Below are positions 25,236 through 33,670 of a DNA stretch of 64,000 nt, piece by piece. The notes beneath the pieces were generated by a model, which worked only from the letters and a program-made list of their open reading frames with translations, did no database searches and was not told the DNA's origin. Origin of the DNA: Hyphomonadaceae bacterium BL14 (GTDB lineage: Bacteria; Pseudomonadota; Alphaproteobacteria; Caulobacterales; Maricaulaceae); contig CP091242.1 in assembly GCA_027627705.1 (NCBI GenBank), positions 484,076-548,075 on the forward strand. The letters run 5' to 3'. Every line of letters starts with the position of its first letter. Positions within the stretch are counted from its first letter, which is position 1. The translations under genes and the position numbers were made by a program.

Positions 25236-25987
25236 TCGAATCTGTCCGCACCCTGGCGCGCAAGGCTGCAAGCGAGTTTGGCGAAACCGTGCGCTTTCTC
25301 GGCGGCGTGGCAGCTGTGTGGCTGGTGCTGGTGACCTTCGGGTTTGCCGCCTTCCATATTCCGTCGGTGAGCATGGAGCCCGGTCTGCAGGTCGGCGACC
25401 GGGTGCTGGTGTCGAAGTTCACCTATGGCTATTCGCGCCATTCCTTGCCGCTGGGGTTGGGCTATGCGCTGCCGGACAGCTGGAGCGGGCGGGTGTTCGG
25501 CTCCACCCCGGGACGCGGCCATGTCATCGTGGTGCGCGATCCGGTCCAGAACATCAATATCATCAAGCGCGTGATCGGCCTGCCGGGCGACACGGTGGAA
25601 GTGCGCAATGGCCGCCTGATCCTCAATGGCGAAATGGTGCACCGTGAGCCCAAAGGCGTGGTGCGCTACCGCGACCGGTCCGGACTGCTGGTGCAGGCCT
25701 CGGTCTATGACGAGGTGCTGCCCGACGGCACGACCCATGAGATCTACGAACGTTCCGATACCCAGAATTTCGACAATGTGGGGCCGTTCCGGGTGCCCGC
25801 CAATCATCTCTTCCTGATGGGTGATAACCGCGACGCGTCCGCCGACAGCCGCCTGCTGGGCGGGCTGGGTTATGTGCACAATGACCAGGTGGTCGGGCGT
25901 GCCTTCACCGTCCTGTTCACCTTCGCCTCCTGCCGTCAGGAAGAGGGCCTGCACTGCCCGCCCTGGCGGGTCTGGCGCGGGTTGTAG
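25232..25987 (+). CDS. lepB: signal peptidase I
   Basis: A 251-residue inner-membrane serine protease that removes Sec and Tat signal peptides. A single N-terminal transmembrane helix (about 22-42) leads to the nucleophile Ser in PSVSMEPGL (about 47). The catalytic lysine is in IIKRVIGLPGD (about 112). The GDNRDASADSRLLG box (about 196-209) is diagnostic. The conserved alphaproteobacterial lepB neighbours (rnc, era, recO) are absent, so this may be a second copy, perhaps serving a subset of substrates. It overlaps the ybjQ-like gene by 4 bases. Confidence 0.93.
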   Translation: MIESVRTLARKAASEFGETVRFLGGVAAVWLVLVTFGFAAFHIPSVSMEPGLQVGDRVLVSKFTYGYSRHSLPLGLGYALPDSWSGRVFGSTPGRGHVIVVRDPVQNINIIKRVIGLPGDTVEVRNGRLILNGEMVHREPKGVVRYRDRSGLLVQASVYDEVLPDGTTHEIYERSDTQNFDNVGPFRVPANHLFLMGDNRDASADSRLLGGLGYVHNDQVVGRAFTVLFTFASCRQEEGLHCPPWRVWRGL

Positions 25988-26030
25988 TCGCGCTCTAGAC
26001 TCCTCCCCCTGACATCAAGGGAGGGCGATC

Positions 26031-26903
26031 ATGAGCCTCAAGGGCAAGACCATCTTCATTACCGGCGCGAGCCGGGGCATCGGCCTGGCGATCGCGGAGC
26101 GCTGCGCACGCGACGGCGCGAACATCGCCATCGCGGCCAAGACCGCCGATCCGCATCCCAAGCTGGAAGGCACGATCCACACTGCCGCCGCTGCCATTGA
26201 GGCTGCCGGCGGCAAGGCGCTGGCGCTGCAATGCGATATCCGCGACGAGGCGAGCGTGCAGGCCGCCGTGGCCAAGACCGCTGAAACCTTCGGCGGGATC
26301 GATATCGTGGTAAACAACGCCTCGGCCATCTTCCCGATGCCCACAAAGGACACGCCCATCAAGCGCTGGGATCTGATGCACGGGGTCAATGCGCGCGGCA
26401 CCTTCCTGGTGACCCAGCACTGCCTGCCCTGGCTGGAGAAGGCTGAAAACCCGCACATCCTGGCGCTATCGCCACCGCTGGACATGCAGGTGAAATGGTT
26501 CGCGCCCCATGTCGCCTATACCAGCGCCAAGTACGGCATGAGCCTGTGCATCCTCGGCTGGGCGGGCGAGTTCAAGGGCCGCATCGCCGCCAACGCCATC
26601 TGGCCGCGCACCGCCATCGCCACAGCCGCCATCGCCAACGTGCTGGCGGGCGAGGAGGCGTTCAAGCATTGCCGCAAGCCCGAGATTCTCGCCGAGACGG
26701 CCTATCGCGTGCTGCTGAAGCCGGCGGCGGACTTCACCGGGCATTTCCTCATCGATGACAGCTTCCTGGTCAGCGAAGGCGTGACCGATCTTGATCAGTT
26801 TGCGGTCGAACCCGGCCAGGCGCTGCTGCCGGACTTTTTCGTGCCCGATCAACCGCCTGCGCCGCCGGGTGTAGAGATTATGGACGTGCAGCTAGGGCAC
26901 TAA
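26031..26903 (+). CDS. SDR family oxidoreductase, HSDL2-like
   Basis: A 290-residue short-chain dehydrogenase. The nucleotide-binding TGASRGIGLAIAE (about 11-23), the NNASA motif (about 96) and the catalytic YTSAK (Tyr about 163, Lys about 167) are present. The long insert with DPHPKLEGTIHTAA and the C-terminal GHFLIDDSFL are typical of the hydroxysteroid-dehydrogenase-like 2 group; the SCP2 domain of eukaryotic HSDL2 is absent. The substrate is likely a hydrophobic alcohol or ketone. GGGAGGG upstream of ATG 26031. Confidence 0.93.
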   Translation: MSLKGKTIFITGASRGIGLAIAERCARDGANIAIAAKTADPHPKLEGTIHTAAAAIEAAGGKALALQCDIRDEASVQAAVAKTAETFGGIDIVVNNASAIFPMPTKDTPIKRWDLMHGVNARGTFLVTQHCLPWLEKAENPHILALSPPLDMQVKWFAPHVAYTSAKYGMSLCILGWAGEFKGRIAANAIWPRTAIATAAIANVLAGEEAFKHCRKPEILAETAYRVLLKPAADFTGHFLIDDSFLVSEGVTDLDQFAVEPGQALLPDFFVPDQPPAPPGVEIMDVQLGH

Positions 26904-27048
26904 ACCGGCCCACCCCAAAAACGCCGCTTGCATTTTCTGTAAAACGCGCATCATAGGCGTTGGAGCGTCGCACTCTGCGGCCCGGTCGCATGACCCGCCG
27001 CCACTCTGCCGGCACCCGTCGACGCGGGTCGCCTTCAGGCGTTCTCAC

Positions 27049-27471
27049 ATGTTGCTCATCGACACTTATGTCGGCCCGAGCGCGATCGAAGGAGTCGGCG
27101 TGTTCGCCGCTGAATTCGTGCGCGCCGGTCAGCCGATCTATCGCTTTGAACCCGGTTTCGACCGGCTCATCTCCCCGTCCGATCTCGCGGCCATGCCCGA
27201 GCCGATTCGCCGGTTCGTGGACCGCTATACCTATCCTCATCCTGCTGATGCGTCGCTGCTGGTGCTGGATGCCGATAACGGGCGGCACATGAATCACTCC
27301 AATGAGCCCAACACCAATTTTGCCGATGCGGTGTACGGCTACGCCATCCGCGATATCGCGGCGGGCGAGGAGATCACCTGCAACTACGCCGAATTTGAAC
27401 CTGCCTTCGTGATCCTGCCCTCCATGGTGGCCGCCCATTCCGGCGCGCAGCACATGGCGGCAGCGGAGTAG
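27049..27471 (+). CDS. SET domain protein (putative lysine methyltransferase)
   Basis: A 140-residue minimal SET domain. The N-terminal GVGVFAAEFVRAGQPIYRF, the SAM/substrate pseudoknot HMNHSNEPNTNF and GEEITCNYAEF show the family core. No pre- or post-SET zinc domains. Bacterial proteins of this kind are SAM-dependent protein lysine methyltransferases or of unknown target; the substrate cannot be read. The RBS is weak, but the ATG at 27049 gives a typical N-terminus. It converges with the flotillin operon. Confidence 0.88.
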   Translation: MLLIDTYVGPSAIEGVGVFAAEFVRAGQPIYRFEPGFDRLISPSDLAAMPEPIRRFVDRYTYPHPADASLLVLDADNGRHMNHSNEPNTNFADAVYGYAIRDIAAGEEITCNYAEFEPAFVILPSMVAAHSGAQHMAAAE

Positions 27472-27550
27472 ACGGGCCTGACGCATGAGGCGGCGACCCG
27501 ATGGATCGCCGCCTCACGCGACTTGGCTTTTGATCAAAGCCTCGAAGGCC

Positions 27551-29305
27551 TCAGGCCGGGTCTGCCGGGGGCGGGGGCGCGCCCGTGGCGTCCGCGGCCA
27601 GCCCGCTGAGATCGCCCGCTTTCAGGCCCAGCTCGGACATCAATGCGTCGACCAGCGGCGCCTGGCTGCGATAGCGCAGCGCGGCGTTCACCGCCTGATC
27701 GGCGATCCCCCCCGAGGACGCGGCCTCGGCGCGCGCTGCGCCGTTGCCGCCGCCAGCTCCGGACAACCCGTCCACATGCAGGATTTTGATGTCGGAGATG
27801 TGCTCCATCGGCTTGACCGACTGGGCGATGATCTCGGGCAGTTGGCGGATCAGCTCCAGGCGGACCTGCATGGCGATCTGTTCGGGCGCCAGGAGATTGG
27901 CCGCCTCGTTCATGGCCTTCTGGCCAGCGGCTTCGACCTTGTAGACGGCTTCGAGCGCCTCGGCGCGCAGGCGCTCGGCCTGCGCCTGGCCCTCGGCGGC
28001 GATACGCGCCTTTTGAGCCTCTGCTTCCGCGGCGATGCGGATCGCCTCGGCGCGGTCAGCGGCGGCGGATTTTTCCGCTTCGGCTGACACCATGATGGCG
28101 ATGGCGTCTTTCTCGGCGGCCTTGCGCGCCTCAATCAGCTGGATCTGCTTTTCGCGTTCGGCGATCTCGGTTTCGCGCGCCGTGGTGACTTCCTCGAAGG
28201 CGCGCGCGGCGATGGCGCGCGCTTCGTCGGCGCGGGCGTCGGCTTCGGACTTCTCGCGGGACTTCTCGGCGACGGCGATATCGCGCAACTGTTCGGCCAG
28301 GGCGATCTGCTTGGCCTTCTCCACCTCGGCGGCTTCGACCGATTGCGCCTTGGCAATTTCGCGCTCCTGGACCTGACGAGCCTTTTCGATCTCGCGCTCA
28401 GCCACCGCCTGATCGGATCGGATGCCAGCCTCGCGCACCTGCTGGCTGGCGAGGATTTTGGCTTCCTCGGCTTCACGCTCGCGCTCGGCGCGCTGGCGTG
28501 CGACCTCGGCGGCCTGCTCGGCGGAGCGGATCTGCACCTCGCGCTCCTGCTCCAGGCGCGCATATTCCTCATCGCGGGAGATTTGCAGGCGCTGCTGGCG
28601 CGCATCGAGATTCTTGCGCGCGATCAGAACCTCGGTTTCCTGCTCGATATCGTTGCGCTTCTTGCGGCGCTCCTCGATTTCCTGGGTGAGCTTGGTCAGA
28701 CCTTCGGCGTCGAACGCGTTGTCGGGATTGAAGAATTCGCGATTCGTCTGGTCGAGGCCAGTGAGCGACACCGATTCCAGCTCAAGACCGTTTTTAAGGA
28801 TGTCTTCCGACACCGCCGCCTGCACCTTCTGAACGAAGTTCACGCGCTGCTCGTGCAACTCCTCCATGGCCATTTCGGCGGCCACGGCGCGCAGGGCGTC
28901 CACGAACTTGCCCTCGACCAGTTCTTTGAGATCGGTGGGCGCCATGGTGCGCTTGCCCAGCGTCTGGGCGGCGTTGGCGATGGATTCCACTGTCGGCTGG
29001 ACGCGGACATAGAACTCGGCCTGAACATCCACGCGCATGCGATCGTGCGTGATCAGCGCCTGCTCGTTGGCGCGGCGCACTTCCAGGCGCAGCGTGTTCA
29101 TGTTCACCGGAATGATCTCGTGCAGCACCGGGAAGACCAGTGCGCCACCGTTCATGATCACCTTCTGGCCGCCAAAGCCGGTGCGCACAAAGCTCACCTC
29201 CTTGGAGGACCGGCGGTAGAGGCGGGCGAAAATCAGGCCGATGGCGATCAGGGCGGCGAAAATCGCGCCCGCAGTGATGAGGATATCCAGAGAAGACAGG
29301 AACAT
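27551..29305 (-). CDS. yqiK: flotillin family protein (YqiK-like)
   Basis: A 584-residue membrane scaffold protein. One N-terminal transmembrane helix (about 6-28), a SPFH/PHB domain (about 35-210), then a very long Glu/Ala/Arg coiled coil (about 220-480) with the A-E-A-x-K repeats of flotillins. A C-terminal flotillin-like IIAQSVKPMEHISDIKILHVDG precedes a Pro/Ala tail. Flotillins organise membrane microdomains and protect envelopes under stress. ATG 29305 is chosen because GGAG sits about 8 bases upstream; the frame extends to 29395 without an RBS. Downstream of YqiJ and PspA genes, as in enterobacterial yqiJK. Confidence 0.93.
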   Translation of the reverse strand: MFLSSLDILITAGAIFAALIAIGLIFARLYRRSSKEVSFVRTGFGGQKVIMNGGALVFPVLHEIIPVNMNTLRLEVRRANEQALITHDRMRVDVQAEFYVRVQPTVESIANAAQTLGKRTMAPTDLKELVEGKFVDALRAVAAEMAMEELHEQRVNFVQKVQAAVSEDILKNGLELESVSLTGLDQTNREFFNPDNAFDAEGLTKLTQEIEERRKKRNDIEQETEVLIARKNLDARQQRLQISRDEEYARLEQEREVQIRSAEQAAEVARQRAEREREAEEAKILASQQVREAGIRSDQAVAEREIEKARQVQEREIAKAQSVEAAEVEKAKQIALAEQLRDIAVAEKSREKSEADARADEARAIAARAFEEVTTARETEIAEREKQIQLIEARKAAEKDAIAIMVSAEAEKSAAADRAEAIRIAAEAEAQKARIAAEGQAQAERLRAEALEAVYKVEAAGQKAMNEAANLLAPEQIAMQVRLELIRQLPEIIAQSVKPMEHISDIKILHVDGLSGAGGGNGAARAEAASSGGIADQAVNAALRYRSQAPLVDALMSELGLKAGDLSGLAADATGAPPPPADPA

Positions 29306-29381
29306 GGCGGTCTCCGTGGCGGACGTGTTGAACGGGGCGCCGGCGGGCGCCGGGGCGTCGGTTGTGCGGAAGGGGGCCGGG

Positions 29382-30095
29382 TCAGGCAGGGTCATGGTCG
29401 GTCAGCATGGGGTTTGGATTGTCGATGGCGCGAAACCGGCTGCCGGCCTGGCGCACCAGCAGCACGGCGGACCCGGAGGCCAGCACCGCGCCAGGCTCGT
29501 CAGGTTCCACCAGCACGTAATGGGTCTGTCCGAAGCTGTCGGTCATCTTGGCTTCCGCCGCCAGGCCTTCGCGGGCATCACCGCGCGTGATGACGGCGAT
29601 GCGCCCGACGAATGAGGCGCTGCTGACGGCTTCGGTCTGCTCCTTGGGCAGGATTCGCGACAGGACCAGTCCGCTGGCCCGGGTCGCCGGGATCGCGGCG
29701 GCCAGCGCGGGAACCGCCGCCAGAGCAGAGGGCAGAGCGAAGCCGAAGAGCGCGCCGGACAGACCCTGCACCGCGAAGCCCGTCAGGCCGAACACGGTCA
29801 GGAAGGCGATCAGCAAGACCAGGATCGGCACCTTGCCCACGCATAGCCAGCCCAGCACCGCTGACAACGGTCCGGCTCCGGGCGCGTCAGGCATGGACGG
29901 CGCGTCCGCGTCCAGCGGCGAGCCGGCGCCGCTGAGTCCTGCGTCCACCTCCAGGTCAGGCAGCATGCTGTCGAGCACGCCGGACGGTGCGACGCCAAAC
30001 ATCGCTCCCACGATCTCGGCCGCCGCGATCGCCAGCATGACGATCAGCGCGACCGCAAACGGGGCGGTGGCCGGATCAAAAAAGCTGGCGACCAT
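29382..30095 (-). CDS. yqiJ: YqiJ family membrane protein (OB-fold, NfeD-like)
   Basis: A 237-residue protein with an N-terminal transmembrane helix (about 14-34), a Pro/Asp linker (40-75), two or three more hydrophobic segments (78-140) and a C-terminal OB-like domain (GRIAVITRGDAREGLAAEAKMTD... YVLVEPDEPG). NfeD-type partners of flotillins have this layout, and YqiJ is the usual neighbour of YqiK. It lies 4 bases after the pspA stop and 76 bases before the chosen yqiK start. Confidence 0.86.
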   Translation of the reverse strand: MVASFFDPATAPFAVALIVMLAIAAAEIVGAMFGVAPSGVLDSMLPDLEVDAGLSGAGSPLDADAPSMPDAPGAGPLSAVLGWLCVGKVPILVLLIAFLTVFGLTGFAVQGLSGALFGFALPSALAAVPALAAAIPATRASGLVLSRILPKEQTEAVSSASFVGRIAVITRGDAREGLAAEAKMTDSFGQTHYVLVEPDEPGAVLASGSAVLLVRQAGSRFRAIDNPNPMLTDHDPA

Positions 30096-30099
30096 CGCC

Positions 30100-30783
30100 C
30101 TATTCCGGCTTGGAGGCTTTGAGCGCAGCCAGGCGTTCGCGGATACGGTTGCTGCGGGAGATTTTTTCCAGCTCGGCGAGCTTGGCGGCGGTGTCGCGGT
30201 CGGCCTTTACCGAGCCGGAAATGCCGGTCTGTCCGTGCAGCACGCGATTGAAGGCGCTCTCGGCCTTGTCGGCGCGCGCGTCCGCGCCGCCGGAACGTCC
30301 CGCGCCTGCGCCGGCTGCGGCGCCCGGTGCGGCTGTGTCGGCGCGCGAGGACAGGAAGGCGTCGAGGTCAGCCATCATTTCGCGCCGCCGGCCCTGCAGG
30401 GCGGTGATATAGCCCTCCAGTTCGGCTTCGCGCTCGGAGGCCTCCTCCAGCGCGGTCTCCAGCACTGGGATCTGGGCTTCCAGGTCCAGCTGGCGGCCGA
30501 TGGCGGCTTCGGCCAGATCATCGCGGCCCTCGGTCACGGCGGTTTCCAGCTGCTCGGCCAGCGCCTCGTGCTTGGAGGCGGTCTCCATCAGGCGCTTGTT
30601 GGCGTGATGGCGGTTGGCGGCGGCCAGACCCAGCTCGGCGCGCACATCGTCAATGGCGCGCTCGACCTCGCGGATCGCCTCGCGCATCACCGTTTCCGGC
30701 GCCGCGTTCTCGATGGTGTCGACGATGGAATTCACGCTGCCGGACACGAGGCGTGTGACGCGTGAAACAAGACCCTCAGACAT
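30100..30783 (-). CDS. pspA: PspA/IM30 family envelope-stress protein
   Basis: A 227-residue coiled-coil protein of the phage-shock/IM30 family, which binds and protects the inner membrane. It begins with VSRVTRLVSGSVNSIVDTIE, the amphipathic helix, and continues through a long hairpin coiled coil (PETVMREAIREVERAIDDVR, RHHANKRLMETASKHEALAEQ). An Ala/Gly-rich linker precedes the C-terminal helix. ATG 30783 has GGGAG upstream. Located between an RHH-like protein gene and yqiJ; pspF and pspBC are absent, so it is controlled differently from E. coli psp. Confidence 0.92.
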   Translation of the reverse strand: MSEGLVSRVTRLVSGSVNSIVDTIENAAPETVMREAIREVERAIDDVRAELGLAAANRHHANKRLMETASKHEALAEQLETAVTEGRDDLAEAAIGRQLDLEAQIPVLETALEEASEREAELEGYITALQGRRREMMADLDAFLSSRADTAAPGAAAGAGAGRSGGADARADKAESAFNRVLHGQTGISGSVKADRDTAAKLAELEKISRSNRIRERLAALKASKPE

Positions 30784-30794
30784 GGCAATCTCCC

Positions 30795-31298
30795 TCAATT
30801 GAAGTTGTGCTTGATCTTCACCAGATCGGCAAGTTCCGCCACTGCGGCGAGGCGCAATTTCAGCGCGTTGGCGTCGTGGCAGCGCGGTTCGGACAACAGG
30901 CCGATGCGCACGAGATCTTCAAACAGCGAGAACGCATGCTCCAGCATGCGCGCCTCGAAATCCTCCAGCGCGGCGCCGCTCTCGCCCGCCTGGGGCCCGG
31001 CCAGGGCCAGCGCCGCCAGCTCGGGCAGGCGGTCATAGAGCTTTTCCAAAGCCTCTGAACGCACCGGCGACTCGCGCTCGGCGTCACGCAAGCGGCGGCG
31101 GGCCGGGCGCATCAGATCGCTGAGCATTTCCGACGCCTCGCCCGCATCGCGCGGACCGGCGCGCAAGCGGCGCTCGGACGCGAGCAGGGCGCGCATCTTT
31201 TCCGATGGCGTATGCGCCTCGCCGATATCAAGCCGGGCGAGAAATTCTGCATCTTCATCGCTGATGCGGACCGACAGGGGCACGGTTTTCGAGGCCAT
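30795..31298 (-). CDS. RHH-like conserved protein heading the PspA-flotillin operon
   Basis: A 167-residue protein not matched to a named family. The N-terminal ~45 residues (KTVPLSVRISDEDAEFLARL... TPSEKMRALLASERR) have the strand-helix-helix pattern of ribbon-helix-helix DNA-binding domains; the rest is helical and acidic, perhaps for binding PspA. ATG 31298 is preceded by AAAGGAG. It is the first gene of the operon and lies just downstream of a perfect 18-bp palindrome, so it is a good candidate autorepressor. The RHH assignment is by pattern. Confidence 0.7.
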   Translation of the reverse strand: MASKTVPLSVRISDEDAEFLARLDIGEAHTPSEKMRALLASERRLRAGPRDAGEASEMLSDLMRPARRRLRDAERESPVRSEALEKLYDRLPELAALALAGPQAGESGAALEDFEARMLEHAFSLFEDLVRIGLLSEPRCHDANALKLRLAAVAELADLVKIKHNFN

Positions 31299-31330
31299 GA
31301 CACGCTCCTTTCGCGATGATTATGCACAAA

Positions 31331-31359
31331 TGTATGCGTTTGCATACAGAAATTTTCAA
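31331..31359 (-). promoter_or_regulatory. operator palindrome overlapping a promoter of the RHH-PspA-YqiJ-YqiK operon
   Basis: A perfect inverted repeat TGTATGC-GTTT-GCATACA occupies 31331-31348, 32 bases upstream of the RHH-like gene. On the minus strand a TTGAAA box (31354-31359) is separated by 17 bases from CATACA (31331-31336), a plausible -35/-10 pair with the palindrome covering the spacer and -10. A protein bound here would block transcription. The same region faces the divergent HDAC-like gene at 31408. The regulator is most likely the product of the adjacent gene, by analogy with other RHH repressors. Confidence 0.65.
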
Positions 31360-31407
31360 AGCCGTGCCGCTGGCATTCCCCGACCGTAGCGCGATAGGCT
31401 CACGCTC

Positions 31408-32331
31408 ATGAAAACACACGTTCTGTATTGCCCCGCCAGCGATGACCACCACCCGCCTGCCGGTCATCCCGAACATGCCGGCCGGCTCGACGCTGTGCGC
31501 GCCGGCGCCGCGCAGACCGGCTTGCCAATAATCGAACATCACGCGTCAGCGCCGCGTGACGCGCTGGAGCGTGTGCATGTGCCCACCCTTATCGATCATG
31601 TCTTCGCTGCGTCTCCGGGCGAGGGCGAGACAGCGCTGGATGCCGATACCTGGATGAGTGCCGGCTCGCTCAACGCTGCGCTGGCGGCGGCGGGCGCAGG
31701 AATCGCCGGGGTGGATGCGGTGATGGCGGGTGCGGCCGAGGCCGTGTTTGTCGCGGCGCGTCCGCCCGGTCACCATGCCGAGCCGGACCGGGCCATGGGC
31801 TTCTGCCTGTTCAACACCATCGCCGTCGCCGCAGCCCACGCGCTGGCGCATCACGGGCTGTCGCGCGTCGCCGTGGTCGATATCGATGTGCACCACGGCA
31901 ACGGCACGCAGGCCTGGGCTGAAACCGAGCCCGCCTGCCTGTTCGCCTCCATCCATCAGGGCTGGATCTATCCCGGTACCGGCGCGGCGCATGAGACCGG
32001 GCGTCACGGCAATATCATCAATGTGCCGATGACTGCCGGAACGCGGGGCCCCGCCTGGAGGGCGGCGGTGGAGACGGAAATCCTGCCCCGGATCGAAGCT
32101 TTCGCGCCGGACTTTCTGCTGGTTTCGGCAGGCTTTGATGCGCACCGCGATGATCCGCTGGCAGGGCTGGCGCTGGTGGAGGATGACTTTGCCTGGGCGG
32201 GTGCCGCGCTGGCGCAGGCGGCGCGGGCGCAGGCTCATTCGCGGCTTGTATGCGTGCTTGAGGGCGGATACGACTGCGCCGCGCTGGAGCGCTCCACCGG
32301 AGCCTTCCTGCGCGCGTTGCAGTCGGCGTGA
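31408..32331 (+). CDS. histone deacetylase family protein
   Basis: A 307-residue zinc amidohydrolase of the arginase/deacetylase fold. Catalytic and metal-binding motifs are all visible: RPPGHHAEPDRAMGFCLFN (His-His pair), VVDIDVHHGNGTQ (Asp-x-His zinc ligands), SAGFDAHRDDPLAG (Asp ligand) and VLEGGYD. In bacteria these act on acetylated polyamines, lysine or small amides; targets vary. It is the first gene of a plus-strand group with a histidine phosphatase, xseB, ispA and dxs, an order seen in alphaproteobacteria. Confidence 0.94.
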   Translation: MKTHVLYCPASDDHHPPAGHPEHAGRLDAVRAGAAQTGLPIIEHHASAPRDALERVHVPTLIDHVFAASPGEGETALDADTWMSAGSLNAALAAAGAGIAGVDAVMAGAAEAVFVAARPPGHHAEPDRAMGFCLFNTIAVAAAHALAHHGLSRVAVVDIDVHHGNGTQAWAETEPACLFASIHQGWIYPGTGAAHETGRHGNIINVPMTAGTRGPAWRAAVETEILPRIEAFAPDFLLVSAGFDAHRDDPLAGLALVEDDFAWAGAALAQAARAQAHSRLVCVLEGGYDCAALERSTGAFLRALQSA

Positions 32332-32369
32332 GGCCCTGTGCAGCGTTCCGCCGCATCATCCAGCCGTGA

Positions 32370-32957
32370 ATGAACATCATGACCTTACCCAGCGCCACGC
32401 CTGGCCAGATCATTATTGCCCGTCACGGCGAACCGGACCTGAACCGGTATGAGAGGGTCGACTGGCGCGGCTATGAGCGCTGGTGGGCGGCTTACGACCT
32501 GGCCGGGCTGAAGCCGGGCCAGACCCCGCCGGAGGCGCTGTGCGCCCAGGCGCGCGAGGCCCGCACCGTGTTCGCCTCCACCCTGCCGCGCGCCATAGAG
32601 ACAGCGCGGGCCTGTGCGGGCGAGCGCGAGGTGGTGATCGATCCGGTGTTCGTCGAGGCGGCGCTGCCGCCGCCGCCCTGGCCGGGCCGGTTCAGGGCGC
32701 GCACCTGGGGTGTCTATGCGCGCTGCGCCTGGTGGCTGGGGTGCGCGCGCGGACGCGAGACGCGCCAGCAGGCCGAAAAGCGCGCCTGTCAGGCCGCGGC
32801 ACAGCTTGTGGAGGCGGCGAATCACGGGCCCGTAGCGCTGTTCGCCCATGGCTGGTTCAATCGCATGCTGCGCCCGTCGCTGCACGCGCAAGGCTGGCAC
32901 TGCGTGGTGGATGGCGGCGATGACTACTGGTCCTGGCGCCGGTATGAGCGCCGGTAA
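32370..32957 (+). CDS. histidine phosphatase family protein
   Basis: A 195-residue phosphoglycerate-mutase-like phosphatase. IIARHGEPDLN carries the phospho-accepting histidine in the RHG motif, and the C-terminal FAHGWFNRMLRP carries the second catalytic histidine. The middle has TLPRAIETA, with a phosphate-binding arginine. The physiological substrate is unknown. ATG 32370 and 32379 are both possible starts; the first is used here. It sits 38 bases after the HDAC-like gene. Confidence 0.88.
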   Translation: MNIMTLPSATPGQIIIARHGEPDLNRYERVDWRGYERWWAAYDLAGLKPGQTPPEALCAQAREARTVFASTLPRAIETARACAGEREVVIDPVFVEAALPPPPWPGRFRARTWGVYARCAWWLGCARGRETRQQAEKRACQAAAQLVEAANHGPVALFAHGWFNRMLRPSLHAQGWHCVVDGGDDYWSWRRYERR

Positions 32958-33065
32958 GCGTGGTGCTTGTGCGCCGGACTGCCGTGCCCTTGCGGGAATG
33001 AAGGGTTGATTGCGCGCACGGTTCCGTCTTCTCTGGAGCAGCCCGATCCCCTCACGGAGCCAGAC

Positions 33066-33311
33066 ATGAGTGCGCCTGCCGACATCTCCGCCATGAGCTT
33101 TGAAGCCGCCCTGGCCGAACTGGAGACGATTGTCCAAAAGCTCGAAGGCGGTGAGGTGGAGCTGGAGAAGTCCATCGCCCTCTATCAGCGCGGTGCGGCG
33201 CTCAAGGCCCATTGCGAGGCGCGCCTGAAAGACGCCCAGCTCAAAGTCGACAAGATCGTTATCGGCGCTGACGGCAAGCCGGACGCAGAGCCGGCGGGGC
33301 TGGACGGATGA
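33066..33311 (+). CDS. xseB: exodeoxyribonuclease VII small subunit
   Basis: An 81-residue helical protein that forms the small-subunit shell of ExoVII with XseA. The family signature MSFEAALAELETIVQKLEGGEVELEKSI and LYQRGAALKAHCEARLKDAQLKVDKI is complete. ATG 33066 follows AGCCAGAC, a weak RBS, but length and N-terminus agree. The stop overlaps the CsaA-like gene. xseB-ispA-dxs is a conserved bacterial order; xseA is not in the window. Confidence 0.95.
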   Translation: MSAPADISAMSFEAALAELETIVQKLEGGEVELEKSIALYQRGAALKAHCEARLKDAQLKVDKIVIGADGKPDAEPAGLDG

Positions 33312-33670
33312 CGGTGCCGGACGCGCCGCCGCTGCCCGCGATTGCGCCGGAAGATTTTTTCCGCGCCGATGTGCGCCTGGGCGAGATTCTCACCGCTGAC
33401 CCTTTCCCTGAAGCGCGCAAGCCCGCCTGGAAGCTGACCATTGATTTTGGTCCCGGCGTCGGGGTGAAGAAAAGCTCGGCCCAGATCACCGAGCATTATG
33501 CGCGCGAAGACCTGCCGGGGCGGCGCGTGCTGGCGGTGGTCAATTTCCCGCCGCGCCAGATCGGCCCGGTGCGCTCTGAAGTGCTGGTGCTGGGCGTGCA
33601 CGATGCGCAGGGGCGCGTCTGCCTGCTCGGTGCCGATGGTGATGCGCCGCTGGGGGCGCGGGTGTCATGA
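33308..33670 (+). CDS. CsaA-like tRNA-binding domain protein
   Basis: A 120-residue OB-fold protein. DFFRADVRLGEILTADPFPEARKPAWKLTIDFG and SSAQITEHY, NFPPRQIGPVRSEVLVLG match the CsaA/EMAP-II-like tRNA-binding fold. CsaA has been described as a secretion chaperone in Bacillus and related proteins bind tRNA. The ATG overlaps xseB by 4 bases and the stop overlaps ispA by 4, so it is fully embedded in the isoprenoid operon. Its functional link to isoprenoid synthesis is unknown. Confidence 0.87.
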   Translation: MTVPDAPPLPAIAPEDFFRADVRLGEILTADPFPEARKPAWKLTIDFGPGVGVKKSSAQITEHYAREDLPGRRVLAVVNFPPRQIGPVRSEVLVLGVHDAQGRVCLLGADGDAPLGARVS

